Notes under the pieces: generated by a model | Told to the model about the DNA's origin: nothing | Seen by the model: only the letters and a program-made list of their open reading frames with translations | The model's database searches: none | Translations under genes and position numbers: made by a program | Shown: piece after piece, positions 1 to 12,508 of the stretch | How the letters are laid out: the number at the start of each line of letters is the position of its first letter | Position numbering within the stretch: position 1 is the stretch's first letter | Origin: Xylona heveae TC161 | Taxonomy: Eukaryota; Ascomycota; Xylonomycetes; Xylonales; Xylonaceae | Assembly: GCF_001619985.1 (NCBI RefSeq) | Contig: NW_017264193.1 | Location: forward strand, 2,609,726 to 2,673,725 | Direction of reading: 5' to 3' | DNA: 64,000 bases

Positions 1-2919
1 GGCGCGGCTAGCGGCGGCGGGGGGCATCCCTGGTGCGGAGTTTCCGACGCCGCTGCCACGGTATTTCATTGCTTGGAGGCGAGCCAAGGCTGCGGCGATT
101 TGGGGATCGTCTCCGAGTCCGTCGGAACCGCGGAGTTCTTCTAAACGTGCAAGGGCCTTGTTGAGCTGGGTTTCGTCGGCACTGACTTTTTGCGAAGTCA
201 TTGCACCCCGATATTCGTCGCCGTCTTCGGAAAATGTGCCAAACGTCTTTTCATCCATGAAGCCGTGGACTTTGCCGAGAGAGCCGTTGACAAGTGTCTC
301 GTCAATGTTTTTGATCAGCATGACTTGGCTTCCCTTTTTGAGCTCAATGCGTGGAGGCGCCATGCAGTTTGCGAGAAGCTTGTCGCGCCGCTCTTTGTCA
401 TCAAGAGATCCACCGTCATGGGCATCAAAAGTCATGCTCGCGCCAGACAGTCTTTGCATCCGCATATTGTTGGCGTTGTCGACTTCAGTACGCGTAGGGA
501 ACCTGATGAAAGTCTGTCGTTAGCATAGGCATGGAGATATCAAATCGATGGGGTTGGAATTTGCGCTTACAGCTCTGTGGCCTCTAGACCGTCATCATAT
601 TCGATAGGGCGAGCGAGCTTTCTGAATGCATCGATCGAATCTTTGGATAATCTTCCTAGACGCATCTCATTGAGCATGCCGGCAAATACTGTGAGAAATC
701 AGATTAGTGGATTGCGATGAAATTATGATAACGGATATGGTTATACCTGGATCTTTCTGTCGGAACACTTGCGTCAATCCAATGGTGTGATTGATAGATG
801 TATTCCATGAGCCCGCTTCAAACGAAAATTTGGCCAACTTTCCACTTTCCGGTACAGGCGGCAGCTGAAAGAAATCGCCGGTCAGAATGAGTTGAATTCC
901 GCCAAATGGGCGACCATTGTTTCTGATTTTTCTGGCAATTGCCTCCAACTTGTCAAACAAATCCCCGTCGACCATCGAGATTTCATCCACAATGAGCACC
1001 TTGGTCCGCAGCCACCGATTCTTTGCTTTTATATTTCTTCGAATCTTCTTACAAAGAACTTCTGGAGTATCTTTTCCAAGAGCTATTCCGCCAAAGGAAT
1101 GAAGGGTTATTCCCCCAATATTACATGCGGCCAACCCAGTGGACGCTGTCACCGCAACGCGGTCCGGCTCACGAATATACTTTCGACGAAGCGCTGAAAT
1201 AATCTCTCTCAGCAAGACCGATTTTCCCGTTCCTGAATTCGTCAGTCAGCACATTGAGATATGCTCAATGAGCACCTAGCGGCTTACCTGCAGAGCCCGT
1301 GTAGAAAACGCTCTTGTTCTTATTTACAACCATGTCTAAGACCCGCTGTTGCTCGTCACTTAGGAAAATTGGGGCCGGCACAACGTTCTTGCCCCTTTTC
1401 TTTGGCATCTGTAAATTCTCATCCTGCTCAGGTGCGAACTCCTCATCAGCCTTGGTGGTGAGAGTCGACTTTCTGTTCGTCTGCCTCAACCGCTTCTGTT
1501 CCTCCTTGACTGCGCTTGCAGTCTTTTCCCAAGCATACACGGGGTCGGAATTCTTCTGTCTCATATGAGGTGTTTTGGTAAGGTCTTCATCGCGTGATTT
1601 ATTCAACGGCACTCTTTGATGTTTGGAAGTGTTCATGCTGTGTTCTGCTTCACCATCTGAATATTCCAATGTAAGCTCAAGACAATTTCATATAACATTG
1701 ACGTAATGAGAGACTTACCCATGTGCTCATTCTGATCCCCTGTCCCAAGCCAAGGTATTGTTCTCTTCTTTGGGGGCCGACCGGCAGCGTCCACCGAGGA
1801 GGTCTCCAGAGCCTCACGATGGCTCGATTCACGTGGCATAGATCTACCTGAGAGTAAATCCGAGTTGGACTCCTCAAGTGTTCCACTTCGTCTCTTGCTG
1901 GGCCGAGAGACTGAGTCGGACACTTCTTTACATCCCCACGGGCTGTCACTATCCGACGACTTCCGTGCCAGAGGTTTAGGACGCCTATCGGAAATCATCA
2001 TGTTTGAAACACTTGGTTGCGCTCCAGCATATCCTCGTTCAGGATTACCCATTGATAATGGTTTATTGGCTTGAGCCGTTAGATGCTCTAGCGGTGAGGA
2101 AGACCACGGTATTGGGATGCTGCTTGGAGGGGGAGGCGGCTCGTCGTCGTCAATGGTAATAACATTTTTGGATTGAGCAGCGGGCCTCGAGGGGTGTAAA
2201 GGGGCCTGTGAATTATGCACTGGGGGCAATGGTGGTTTCGACATGGGTTCCGCCGCCTTCTGTTGAGGCCTCAAATTATTAATCGAATCATCGTCATCTA
2301 AGTTTAACTCGTCATCGTCGACAAAGTCGTTCTCGTCAAAGTATACAGCCTCATGGAGTTGTGCTAGCGGATTAGTCTCCGTCTCCACTTTGGCTACCGG
2401 TCTGCTGGCGGGAACATCGTGAAAAGAATCTGATCGATCAAGGGTGTCTGCGAGTCGTGATGTCTGTATTGAACGGTGCGGGGCCTTATTCTGCACCATC
2501 GGTTGCGCAGTTGGCTGGCTCGAGAAATTCAGAACAGAGGAGTTTGTCGGGTTGAGGATGCTAATGGATCCAGTTATCGTCGGTTGCTTAGTCGGGCGTT
2601 TTGAATATTGTCCATTGCCAGCGTGTTGAGGGGAACTGGGACTACTTGAGGGAAACAATTGCTGCGAGAGAGACTGGGAGGGAGTACTTGCGGCCTTATG
2701 CCGGCTGACCTCTCTCGCCAGCATCCCGCAGCTTGGTGAAGGATTTCGAAGGGAATAAAATTGTCGAACGAACGTGACGGCTGATATTGGTGAGGGTTGG
2801 GCAAGACCTAACAGACGCGCAGGGTCATAACATGAAAACGAGCAAATAGAGGCCCGGCGAATCGTTGCGTGAATTGGTATGAATGGCATGCAAAGCTCTA
2901 AGTGGAGCTGAACGATCAA
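1..2919 (-). CDS. PIF1: PIF1-family 5'-3' DNA helicase, 3' end beyond the window
   Basis: Superfamily 1B helicase that unwinds DNA in mitochondria and nucleus (telomeres, G-quadruplexes, replication forks). Four introns are visible. Exon 1 is 2919-1719, exon 2 is 1656-1288, exon 3 begins near 1232 and ends near 748, and two further exons follow down to base 1, where the gene leaves the window. Walker A GSAGTGKS is built across the exon 2/3 junction; Walker B is [13 protein letters not shown], followed by the GDFFQLPPV motif typical of PIF1. The N-terminal ~400 residues are disordered, Ser/Pro/Asp-rich, with an Arg/Ser-rich start that could be a mitochondrial presequence. The start at 2919 is the furthest upstream ATG; a second at 2889 is possible. 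The C-terminal 2B region ([16 protein letters not shown]) is present. The call is firm; the start is less sure. Confidence 0.93.
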
Positions 2920-4053
2920 CTGGAGCCTACTAGCACCACTGATCGCTGTAACGTAAACACTCCCAAAGTCGTATATACCTAGGGTCGATATTTGAAGTGC
3001 ATTTAGTAGTTAATCGGTTTCGCGTCTTTTGGACGCGAAGTCTTATCGCGAGGGCGTGTACGGAGTTACAAAGTTATTAGCGCTAACGACTCAACATCAA
3101 GATCAATCTGATAAGTCGCGCAGATAAGATTACAGGATCTACAGCCTAATTTCGATTGGACTATTCCGTACACCCAAAGCTCAATTCCGCTTTCACAAGG
3201 TTGTTAAAGTTTTCCTGAACGAGTTCCCCCTTACAATGCTCATGGATTCTTCCTAGATAGCTTGTTCCTCTCCTCCACTCAAAGGGTTTCCCAAGAGAAG
3301 GGTAAAAAGAGGGGACTACAAGGGGCATTGATGACCAACCCAAACATGCTCGCAAGACTCAGACGACAGACGCGGCAAAGGTATATCGACAATTTTGCAG
3401 GAAAGAGATGCAGAGCGTAGCAGACACAAATGAACGCGAGGGTGGTATCGAAACGAAGGGATAATGAGAATGGGACGGGGAAAGATAAGAATGCTATTTA
3501 AACCAAAGAGAAGGATTGCATAGCAGGCACAAAGGAAATAATGCGAGGCGCGCACACGATTAAGTACCGACAAGACTAGTGCTTTCCAAATAGAAATTTG
3601 AAAATAAAGAGACCAGCAGCTTGCAGAAGAGAAGAAAAGTCAAATATATGGCAACTTTTTATTAAAAAAGAAAGGACGGGAAAAGGAAGATGACTTGGAA
3701 GAACAACCACTAACTGGGAGATGCACAAAGGAGATTCATTATGCTGTCAAAAAAAGAAGGGAATATGAAGCTGGCTGTCCAGGTGGAGACCTGAACAGGT
3801 TTTCAGCGAAAAGAGAAAGTAAGCGATTCGAACTCCAAATCTTCCATCTACCGTCCACCGGAAGCATCACAAACTTGATATGAATGCCTTTGCCATGACG
3901 CCCCTCTCAAAAATGCCAGAGACCCAGAGAGGACAGCAGCAGGTGTCGCCAATAATATGGGGGGAAGGCCCAAGTACTGTACACTTTCCGCAAAGGATTG
4001 GTTATCATAGCAAGACCTTCCCAGCTGCGCTTCCGTTCGAAAAGACGCAATGC
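2920..4053. other. Intergenic between PIF1 start and PUB1 3' end
   Basis: Holds the PIF1 promoter on the right side of its start and, from about 3600 to 4053, the probable 3' UTR of the PUB1 gene. Short open frames here show no fungal codon pattern or recognisable domain. I see no RNA gene or repeat. Confidence 0.5.
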
Positions 4054-5976
4054 TTAACCTTGGTAACCGGCAAAACCGTTGCCGACATTGCCAAAGGCGC
4101 CTGTATTCGGCTGAGCCCACTGGGAGCCTTGAGCTTGGTTACCGCGACCGTATCCACCCGCACCGCCGGGCATGCCACCATAAGCCTGGGTGGCCATGCC
4201 AGGGCCACCAAAAGCAGCCTGATCCTGTCCCCAACGCTGACCGGCAGGGCTCGGGCCTAGTGGATGAGCAAGAACGGGTTAATTGAAAACCATGACAGGG
4301 GAGGCAGAGAGAAAAGTGGGAGACAAAGATCTGCTGTGGGTTTTTGGGGCCACTTACCAGAAGCAGCCATTGGGCCACCAGGTCCGCCGTACTGAGGGAA
4401 GAAGGCGGAAGGGTTCTGGCCATATCCAGTAGCCTGCGCCTGCGCCTGTTGTGCGGCGGAGAATCCATCGAATTGTCCAGTCGGTGGGCGGTCCTTGCCC
4501 CACTAGAGTCGCGGTTAAAGCGTCAGCACGGTTTTCAAGCAAAGCATTTCTAGTCAGGGGATGACTTACGCTGCACTTCAGCGGCCGACCGTTCACATTG
4601 TAACTATTCAATTGGCAAATGGCCATGGCGGCATTCTCATGCGTGTCCATCTTGATGAAGGCAAAACCACGGTCGGCCTGCATCCTGGTCTCGACCACAA
4701 AACCAAAATTTTGGAAGAGGGGAACGAGATCGTTTTGGGTGGTGTAAGGAGTCAGATTACCAACATAACATGTCGTCTGCCATTGAGGGGTCTGTTGCAC
4801 AATCATGTCGTAGCTCTGCACCCCATGCGTGGGGAAGTGGTGGTGGCCGTACGGCGTCGAAGGAGTCATGCCCATGGCATGCATGGCTTGCTGCTGGGAA
4901 ATAGAGGGCTGACCCTTCTGATTCGCCCAGTTGCAGCGAATCGCGCGAGAGCCAAGCCATTCTCCGTCCATGGAGCTCAGCGCTTTCTCGGCATCTCCGC
5001 GCTCGCGGAAGGCGACGAAGCCATAGCCGCGGGAACGGCCCGTCTTCATATCCCACATAACGCGCGCCTCCGAAACAGAACCAAAGGCGGAAAAAGCCTG
5101 GAGGAGGACCTCGTCATTCACCTCGTTGGAGAGATCGCCGACGAAGATGTGGAAATGATTCGTGGTATCTTCCTTGTTGACACTGTTGGCCTGGTAGGCC
5201 CAGTTTACGCGGATTTCCTACATCGATAATGACGCATGAGCCTTCTAGCTACCCAATAGTAGCACGGGCGCGGTTCGACAAAACTCACGTTCTGATGGAT
5301 TCGGCGGCCATTGAGAGTTTGCATGGCGCGCTCAGCGGCGCCAGGGTCGTCGTACTCCACGAAGCCGTAATTGTACCCTTTGCTCTGAACCTATTCTCAC
5401 GGTTAGTCGCAAGCACCGGAAGCTAGGATGAAATGCATAGCAAGACAAGAGAGAACAAATTCAACCATGAAAGTTGACTGGAAAGCATGCAGTGCAAGCC
5501 AATCAAGCAACAAGGAAAGATAAGAATGATTGCCAGTGCAATTGCAGGTATTGAAAACAGACCGCTGTGCTGAATGAAGATCGCTTTCGACTCACATTCT
5601 TGTCAGGAATAATTTTGACATTCTGCACGTGCCCGCTGGTCTCGAAAATTTGCCTCAAGACATCTTCCGTCACTCGTGGGTCCAGTCCACCAATGTACAG
5701 AGCGCGCTTGTTCGGCTCAGGGGCCGCTCGACGAACGAAGCCACCTCCAGTGTTTCCAGGCGACATGACACCAGACATAGGAGAGGTGATTGCGGTCGGA
5801 ATTGGGTTCGTGTTTTGAGGAATGATGACAGGAGCCAGAGGAGGCGCCATATGGCCGGGGTTTCCTTGAGCTGCTGCGGCCTGGGAGGCATCATAGGGCT
5901 GCTGGCCCGGCGCGCCGGCCGCCTGAGGGGGGAGGGGGAGCGAAGCTGGGGCACCAGCAGTTTGGTTGTCGGCCAT
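4054..5976 (-). CDS. pub1: PUB1/TIA-1-type RNA-binding protein with three RRMs
   Basis: Binds poly(U)/AU-rich mRNA in nucleus and cytoplasm and is a stress-granule and mRNA-stability factor in yeast. Five exons fit: 5976-5596, 5390-5289, 5217-4570, 4502-4358 and 4256-4054, giving 492 residues with all phases consistent. RRM1 begins at ALYIGGLD (RNP2) and is split by two introns (RNP1 YNYGFVEY); RRM2 has HIFVGDLS and GYGFVAF; RRM3 has TCYVGNLT and GFAFIKMD. The start at 5976 gives MADNQ; an upstream in-frame ATG is less likely. The N-terminus is Ala/Gln/Pro-rich and the C-terminus Gly/Gln-rich, as in Pub1 and TIA-1. The upstream leader (6.0-6.7 kb) is long and purine-rich on the plus strand, so the mRNA leader is pyrimidine-rich. 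Confidence 0.93.
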
Positions 5977-8386
5977 GGTAAAAATCAAGTGTATGAGATG
6001 GGATTGGAAATAGATTAATAGTCGACTTTCAATTCAAGGGCGTATGATAAGTAAGAGAAGATATTAGGCAGGCTAAATCAAAAGCACTATACGCGGTCAG
6101 CCAAGGAACGTAGCATATGTTGATTGCTTGAGCAGGCGGCATAGAGCTGGGGAAGAGATAAAAGGCAGTTGATTTTGCCAAAAGGGGACGGACCTGGCAA
6201 CAGTGGATATTTGTGTGCTAAATTCAAGCTCACAAGATTTCAAAGGACTTGTGAAATGACCGAGGGGAGCTGCAGAATGCAAATCAAGAGCTTCCTCGAA
6301 CAGAATCGAAAGCACGGGCGTCAAGCTCAATGACACAAGACGCAGCGAAATAGGAAGGACGAATGAAAAGGAAATAAAGGAAAAAGAGATAGGGGAAGAT
6401 GAAGGAAAGAAGAGGAGAAGGAGATTTCCAACCAAGTTCTGAAGCTAGATGGCGAGAGGAAGAGAATAGATGTTTGTGGGAGGAGGAAGAAGATGGAGGA
6501 AAGAAGCTGCGAGCAAAAGTTAACAGCACAAGTGACAGTGAGTGGATGAACGAGCGAGCGAGAGGATAAGTGGTAGAGTGGTAGACGAGCCGCTCGTGGG
6601 TATCGGTAACAGTAGAGTAGTCGCGGCGGGCGGTACTACTGTAGTGGTAGGGGGGGGAGTAGTCAAAGTGACTACTGTAGGGAGTTAGTGGTTGGTCGCA
6701 GCGGAGCACACTAAACAGACAAAGGTGGAGGAGCAAATAACGCCGGCAGGGTTTAGGTTGGGTGTCACTTGTGCGAGGACGGAGGTTTCTCTTTAGTCGC
6801 CGCCAGGAAGTCTAGAGGGGACCATCTGCTTTTAGGTCCGGTCAAGGGTCCAACAGCCCGTACAGTAGTGGAAAGGCAGTGTGAACTTTAGTGATGGTGT
6901 CGCGGAGGGTTTACCCATAGTATGGGCTTTCTTGACTGGATCTCCAACCGAAGCCGGTACGTTGGAGCTCAGCCGAGGTCAAGAGCCGAAATCGTTCTAA
7001 AGAGCGATATCAAGAGGGGGGGAGGGAAATTAATTGAAATCATATAAAGATGACGAGAAAGAAAGTGACAATAAAGAAAGAGAGAGAGATGGAGACCAAA
7101 GAGATAAGTGGAATTGTGAGTATAAGGGCAAAAAACAGGGAAACGGAACCAATCAAGCCACCTGCTCCCACGCCTTCTGATACTTTACCGGGGGCAGAAG
7201 AGAGTCTCCTCCTCGTGCAGATGGACCAAGTGCGGGATGATGCAGGGAGCGCAAAGTGGAAAAAGCATGAGGAGAGCAAGAGCAAGGAGAGGGGCTATAT
7301 CATCTCCTGCATATTCCTCAGGCCCCGGTCATCAACCTCCAAGGCAAGACTAGCAAAAATAATGGATTAGTAGCAGCATCATTACTAGACGTGCAGATCA
7401 ATGAGCTGTCACGTTCAACAATACTTGGTATGGTCATGACATTTTCCTTTTCATACGAATAAGATGCTGGCAAGCTTGATGGTCCTGCAGCCTCGGACTC
7501 AATTGAATGTGTGCGTTTGCTTATACCTAAATTAGGTGAAAATCAATATTGATTAGTGGGCCGTGCCCGGGGGTTGCTTAACCTATTTTCCCCCGTTAAA
7601 CGAACCTACAGCAGGGTAAACTCTACCACGGCCTATTGCATATTTAAACCAACCGATTTAGCCTTCCCGGCTAAATCGTTCACTGAGCAGTAGAAGCGCC
7701 CAGCAGGAAGGATAACCAGTCCAGCCGCTCACCTCCTAGCCTCTCCCGCACCAGCGGGTAATTAGGAAAGATGCCACTTGTGTGCCTTGCACAGACCCCC
7801 GAGCCTCTCTCAAAGCTCACACTCAGCCGTTGGAGAAAGATCGAACCCTGGTCCACGGTAAATGCGTGTGACATATTCGCAGCGCCGATGATGGGTTTTG
7901 TCAGTACGATCCCCCCTGAGCCGGCCTGGGAACCAGACAGGCAGGGTCCATACATTTCCACTGTCGCGGAACTAGAAGCTCACCGCCTTATGGGTGCAGG
8001 TGGTTCCATACAATGATAGACTTGAGGATACTTGTGAGAAGAGCAAAACATCGACTGCATCAAAGTACTCTTTGGTAGCTGGTTGCTATGACCTTGCCGG
8101 TACTTGATTGGTGAAATATGCCTAAGCTGAACGGTTTATTCCGACGCTTGAACCTCCGCTTTCCGCACTTGTGCGAATAGCCATACTAGACCTAGTTTGA
8201 AGAGATGCTATGACCACACCTGGGGAAGGGCTCGAAGAATATCCACCAGAGCTCTTTATTACCTTGTCTTTTAATCTTTCCACTCACCCAAGAACACGCA
8301 TCCTAAATATCTTTTCCGGTACAATTGCATTCAATCCGTTTCTGCCACCTTTCTGGCCGCTGTCTATCCTACCGTTCTCTCTCACC
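5977..8386. other. 2.4-kb intergenic region between divergent genes
   Basis: Separates PUB1 from the divergent acidic-protein gene. 5977-6800 is probably PUB1 leader and promoter, with long CT-rich tracts on the minus strand. 7500-8030 differs in character: it contains a perfect hairpin (7654-7678) and a 93-codon minus-strand open frame (7680-7961) that I cannot assign. 8040-8386 is the promoter of the gene starting at 8387. No convincing gene was found. Confidence 0.45.
7654..7678. repeat. Perfect 10-bp inverted repeat with 5-nt spacer
   Basis: CGATTTAGCC, then TTCCC, then GGCTAAATCG. The arms are exactly complementary. It lies in non-coding DNA about 1.7 kb upstream of PUB1 and 0.7 kb upstream of the gene at 8387. 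It is not followed by a U-tract. It could be a DNA-binding palindrome, part of an RNA, or a relic of a terminal inverted repeat; nothing decides. Confidence 0.6.
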
Positions 8387-9810
8387 ATGGCGCAGCCAAC
8401 AGGCCCGTCGCCTTCCCAGCAGCAACAACAACAACAACCAACGGATCCTTACAGTAGCATGACGGGCATGCTAAATCTCGTGGTATGCATCGATGCCATG
8501 CGAAAACTAGAAACTGTCATAATAACATTTCATTGCTTATAGCTTATTTCCATTGGTCGTATCCTTCGAGATTCCTCCAAACTAGGCGCCAAAAACACCA
8601 CTTCAACAAATATCCGTGTACGGCACTTGATCCCTCGTGCATTGAACCGATTTCAAGACGCACTCGATGATGTCGAAATAGAGATTGTAAGCACACCCTG
8701 AGAAGATAGACGACACCATCCTAATTGCCGCAGGTTCGAGCCAAGGCAACGATAGAAAGAGATCTAGCCATCTGTCGAGCTCGACGAGCGGAGCGCGAGC
8801 GAGAAGCGGTGGCTGAAAAGGACCGCTTGGCTGCGGAAGAAACGATGGAACACGAAGATAAACCTATGACCAAACAGGAAGATGCCGTTATGGAAGACGC
8901 AGCTCTCAACGAGAACGCCAACACGCAATCTCAGCAACAAGAAGACACCGTAATGGCGGAAGCACCTGAACCTGAAACAAACGGGATCAAAAAGGAAGAC
9001 GCAACATCAGCGGATCAACCTGAAGCCAAACCGGCAGAGACCAAATATTCCGATCAAGTATCTACAACCGCTCCACCGGATGGTGCATCAAATTCTGCCA
9101 AAACCGAACCCCCCGTGAAAACCGAGGGTAAAGCAACTGAAAAGACAGAAGAACCTGTTTCAAAAGCCACATCGCAACCTGAACAACACCCCATTTCGAC
9201 CTCACAAGGAGACACGAACATTAAAGATCTCAATATTGGTGCCATGTTCGATGGCGGCGCAGATGAGCCGCCTCACAATGACGAACATGATCTTAATTTC
9301 GACATTGACTTCCCTACAGACGGACCTGACGACGACAATAATGACCTTTTCAATGACGACCTCTTTGGTCCGGATCTGAGTGTGTCGGGTGACAAATCAG
9401 GTGATAAGCCCGGCGAGACATCCAATGACGATGTCACGTCTTTGCTTCCCGGACTTGAAAACTACGCCAATGCCACGGAAAATTTCAATTTCCTAGATAC
9501 TACCAATACCGCTGAGAACGCTCAAGGCCAAAACCCAGGCGAAGCCCAGCAAAGCAACACGAATGCCGCTTCCGCCACCACGGCGCCGCCACAGAACTCT
9601 ACTTCGACGGCAACAGCAACAGCAGATCAATCCGGCGAAAATAACTTTTCCAATACCGGAGATCTTTCCGCCGATTTACTTCCCCCCGACTCGACATTTG
9701 ATGATTTATTCGCAAACTCGGACTTTAATTTTGATGGAAATGGAGACACCGGCAATGGTGAAGGAGGGGAGAATTTTGACGATGCGTTCTGGATGCTTGA
9801 AGGGTCATAG
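8387..9810 (+). CDS. Acidic coiled-coil protein, possible Mediator tail subunit Med2/Tlo-like
   Basis: Three exons: 8387-8482, 8543-8686 and 8734-9810, giving 438 residues with clean GTATGC/TAG and GTAAGC/CAG introns. After a poly-Gln start (residues 10-17), residues ~25-105 form a conserved-looking helical block (ISIGRILRDSSK, LIPRALNRFQDALDDVEIEI, then a charged Arg/Glu helix). The remaining 330 residues are disordered and acidic, with repeated activation-domain-like motifs (DLFNDDLFGPD, FDDLFANSDFNFD). A short N-terminal helical bundle followed by a charged helix and an acidic tail is how Med2 and the Candida Tlo proteins are built. The Med2 idea rests on architecture, not on a motif I can prove. 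It could be another nuclear regulator. Confidence 0.6.
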
Positions 9811-10439
9811 AGATTTGATTTTCCTCGTCACGTTTCCCCATCACATGTCGGTTTCGGAGTTTCTGGGTTGGAATCTCGGCCTCTTGCATAATATGATTTC
9901 AACGGCTGAGGCATATCACGACAATTGGACTTAATGACTGTTTTGATCGCTATGATACCATAAATACTGAGTTCCTCTCATTTTTTTTAATATTTTTAAT
10001 TTATCAGATGAAAATCTTTATTGCTCAGATACAAAAGAATAAAATGCAGTAACAAGGCACATCTAAATGGCTTTGTAATTTGTTATGCGAGTCGCACCGT
10101 GTAATGTTCTTCCCAGTTAAAAACAAATACCAGTTGAATGCAGTGGAAAGCAACATCTTAATCTCAACCCCCACTGTTGAAATCGTCATGTAGACAAATT
10201 TTATATCAATCTGAAACAGTCTGGAAATAACCTTCACCAACGAACTCTCTTGTTCGAGTAATGACAGAAGAACAAAACAACGAAACAAACGAAACAGACT
10301 CGGATCTTCACCACAATCCCCACCAGCAGGAGCGGTAAGAAAAACAGCAGCAACAACGACACCTCACCATGTCCCGTCACTTTTCTTTAGTCACAAGATC
10401 CCCGCCAGCCAGACTCCAACCTCCGTCGCGCCAACCATG
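9811..10439. other. Intergenic between convergent genes
   Basis: 3' flanks of the acidic-protein gene (plus) and the 2EXR gene (minus). AT-rich around 9970-10030. No gene or RNA seen. Confidence 0.5.
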
Positions 10440-12181
10440 TCATGAACTTCGCGGAGAACATGGATTGGCAAATTTCTCGTGACCGTAACCCTGCTCAGCT
10501 GGTGCTGTTCTCCTTCCCGTCCTCATGCTCCTCCTGCTGCTTGACCAGTTGTACGGACCGCCTTGACTACCAGCTTCATCATTGCTGGATTTAAGGAAAC
10601 TCAACGGCCAAAGAAGCTGCTCCAGGTCACTCTCGCGTCTGTTTCTCATCATCATCCTTTTCACTCGCAGCCTCATAAGCCGAGCGAGATCGGCCATTGT
10701 GCCGTTTGGATCATCACTCCATCTGCGAGTCCGAAACAGACTCCGCATGACAAGTCCGTTACCGGGGCCTGCTGCCACCCGATCTTCCTCGTCCCAAACA
10801 AGTCGCCATGTCAAAACGCCGTCCTGGTGAGGACACACGCATTTGCAGATGCCAATCTCGATCCGGAGCTCTCTGAGCTGAGGCAAATGGAGCGGCATAT
10901 GGACTTTCTTGCGCTCCGCCGCCTCGAACTCCAAGATGGCCTTGAGATAGGGAGACATCGACTCGTCCTCGGATGCCGGCTGGTCCTGGTCCTGGATCTG
11001 CAATTCAGTCACAGCCTGGGACAGATCACCGTCCCGAGATGCAGCTAGATTCAGGAGACGTTCGCCCTCAGCCTCGTCCTGGTTCAGCGCCTCGGGCCAC
11101 ACCTCCGGCCTGAAAAATGGCACCAACGCACTCAGCAAATCGAGGGAAGATTCATGGCTACGTTTCCACATACACACAGTAACAGAGAGACGCAGGCGGC
11201 GGATCCGCTGGGTGAATGACATGGGAGTGTCCGCGGGAATGCACACAGGTTCGGTCAGATAACGCTCGAAAAATTGAATCGCCATAGGGCGGGACACGAG
11301 TGAGAAAGTATTGTAATTGAAGAATATCCATGAGGCCTCGCCGTAGATGACCTTGTTCAAGCGGAAAAGCGGGAGGCGAGCTGCGGGGCGGCTGTCGTCG
11401 GACTTGGTCCTGGCGCGGGTGAATGCGTCAAGATGAACGGGCTCAGGAGAGACGAGGACCAGCTCGTAGATCTCATCACGGAGTTCTCGAGGGAGTTTGA
11501 GAAAAGGGAATGTTCCGCTGCGTTGGTCGCGTGCTGTGTGCTGTGGACGGGGAGAGCGAGGTTTCTGCCAACCGTACCTGTTGCTGTAGGTTTCGGCGCT
11601 AGGAGGGCGGAGGTTAGCTGCGGGTGGAAACTAGTTGGGAGGAGGATGTAACGAAGGAGATGGAGGTGGTGATGGGGGAAAGGTATGGGCGGAGAAAGAT
11701 ATAAGTTCTCTTGGACAGGGGGAGGAAGAGGTTTGGATGGAAATTTTGGAAGGTTGCGAGGTTACAGGAGATGATTGGCAAAAATAGGAGGAAGTATAAT
11801 TTGAGAAGTGAGGTGAGAAGGGTCGTGAGGAATTGGGAATGAAACATGCGGGGGGGGAGGGGATGGAGGAAAATAGAGAGGAATTCAGGGCATGGTTTGA
11901 GAGGGGCAGAACATTAAAGGTGAGTGAGAATGGGTGGGTATACAATGGTAGAAAGGGACACAAAAGTTAACATTCAAAGGTGGTTCGAAACACAACGAGG
12001 AAATGGAATAAAAGCAAAGATATGCATACAAGTGAGTAGTCCGAGCCAGATTGAAGGCCGCTGCCTGGGTCAGGTGTAGATCATTAGCCTGTCTAATAAA
12101 GACCTGCTCGCAGGTGAGACTTGACTGAGAGAGATATTCATCTGCGGGAACGGTGATGGTGACTCGCGTTGGGGTAGACAT
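10440..12181 (-). CDS. 2EXR/F-box-like fungal protein
   Basis: The diagnostic stretch is FPFLKLPRELRDEIYELVL, the N-terminal motif of the fungal 2EXR (formerly F-box-like) family, followed by the usual 'LFRLNKVIYGEASWIFF' strand-helix block. The main exon is 11583-10440. Its reading frame is open upstream to ~11630 without an ATG, so a first exon is required. The best candidate is 12181-12030 (MSTPTRVTI...), with donor GTATGC and acceptor CTACAG preceded by the branch site GCTAAC; phases match and give 431 residues. That intron would be 446 nt, unusually long here, so another small exon may be missing. The middle has a Gln/Asp-rich loop, the C-terminus is Arg-rich. Function is unknown for most of the family. 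Confidence 0.65.
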
Positions 12182-12508
12182 GATTAATGAAGACTCGGAA
12201 CGGGAAAAGATGTATTTTTGGTGTCTGAATGTGAAGAGCAGGCAGGAGCAGGCGTGGTCAAAGCTTAAGTCAAGATATTGGAGTTCAGAAGGAAATAAAA
12301 GATTGAGAGTGTCGTAGAAGTTGAAGTTGGACAGAGGGAAAGGGGGAAGAAGAGGAAGAGGAGGATGCGGAGAGGGAAACAACTCATCAACGGGACTGAT
12401 ATTCACTCTGCATGACAACAAGTGGCATCATCAGCTGCACAAACAAAAATGAGAAATGCATCCAAAAGAGTTTTGCTATCGCCTACAAGAATTCCCGAGT
12501 GTGCCTTT

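Noticed and set aside
4561-5229. 222-codon plus-strand open frame
   Set aside because: It is antisense to RRM2 and RRM3 of the PUB1 gene, whose coding frame is certain.
7790-7860. GATCGAACCCTGG resembles the T loop of a minus-strand tRNA
   Set aside because: The flanking bases do not form a five-base stem and no acceptor or D arm is present.
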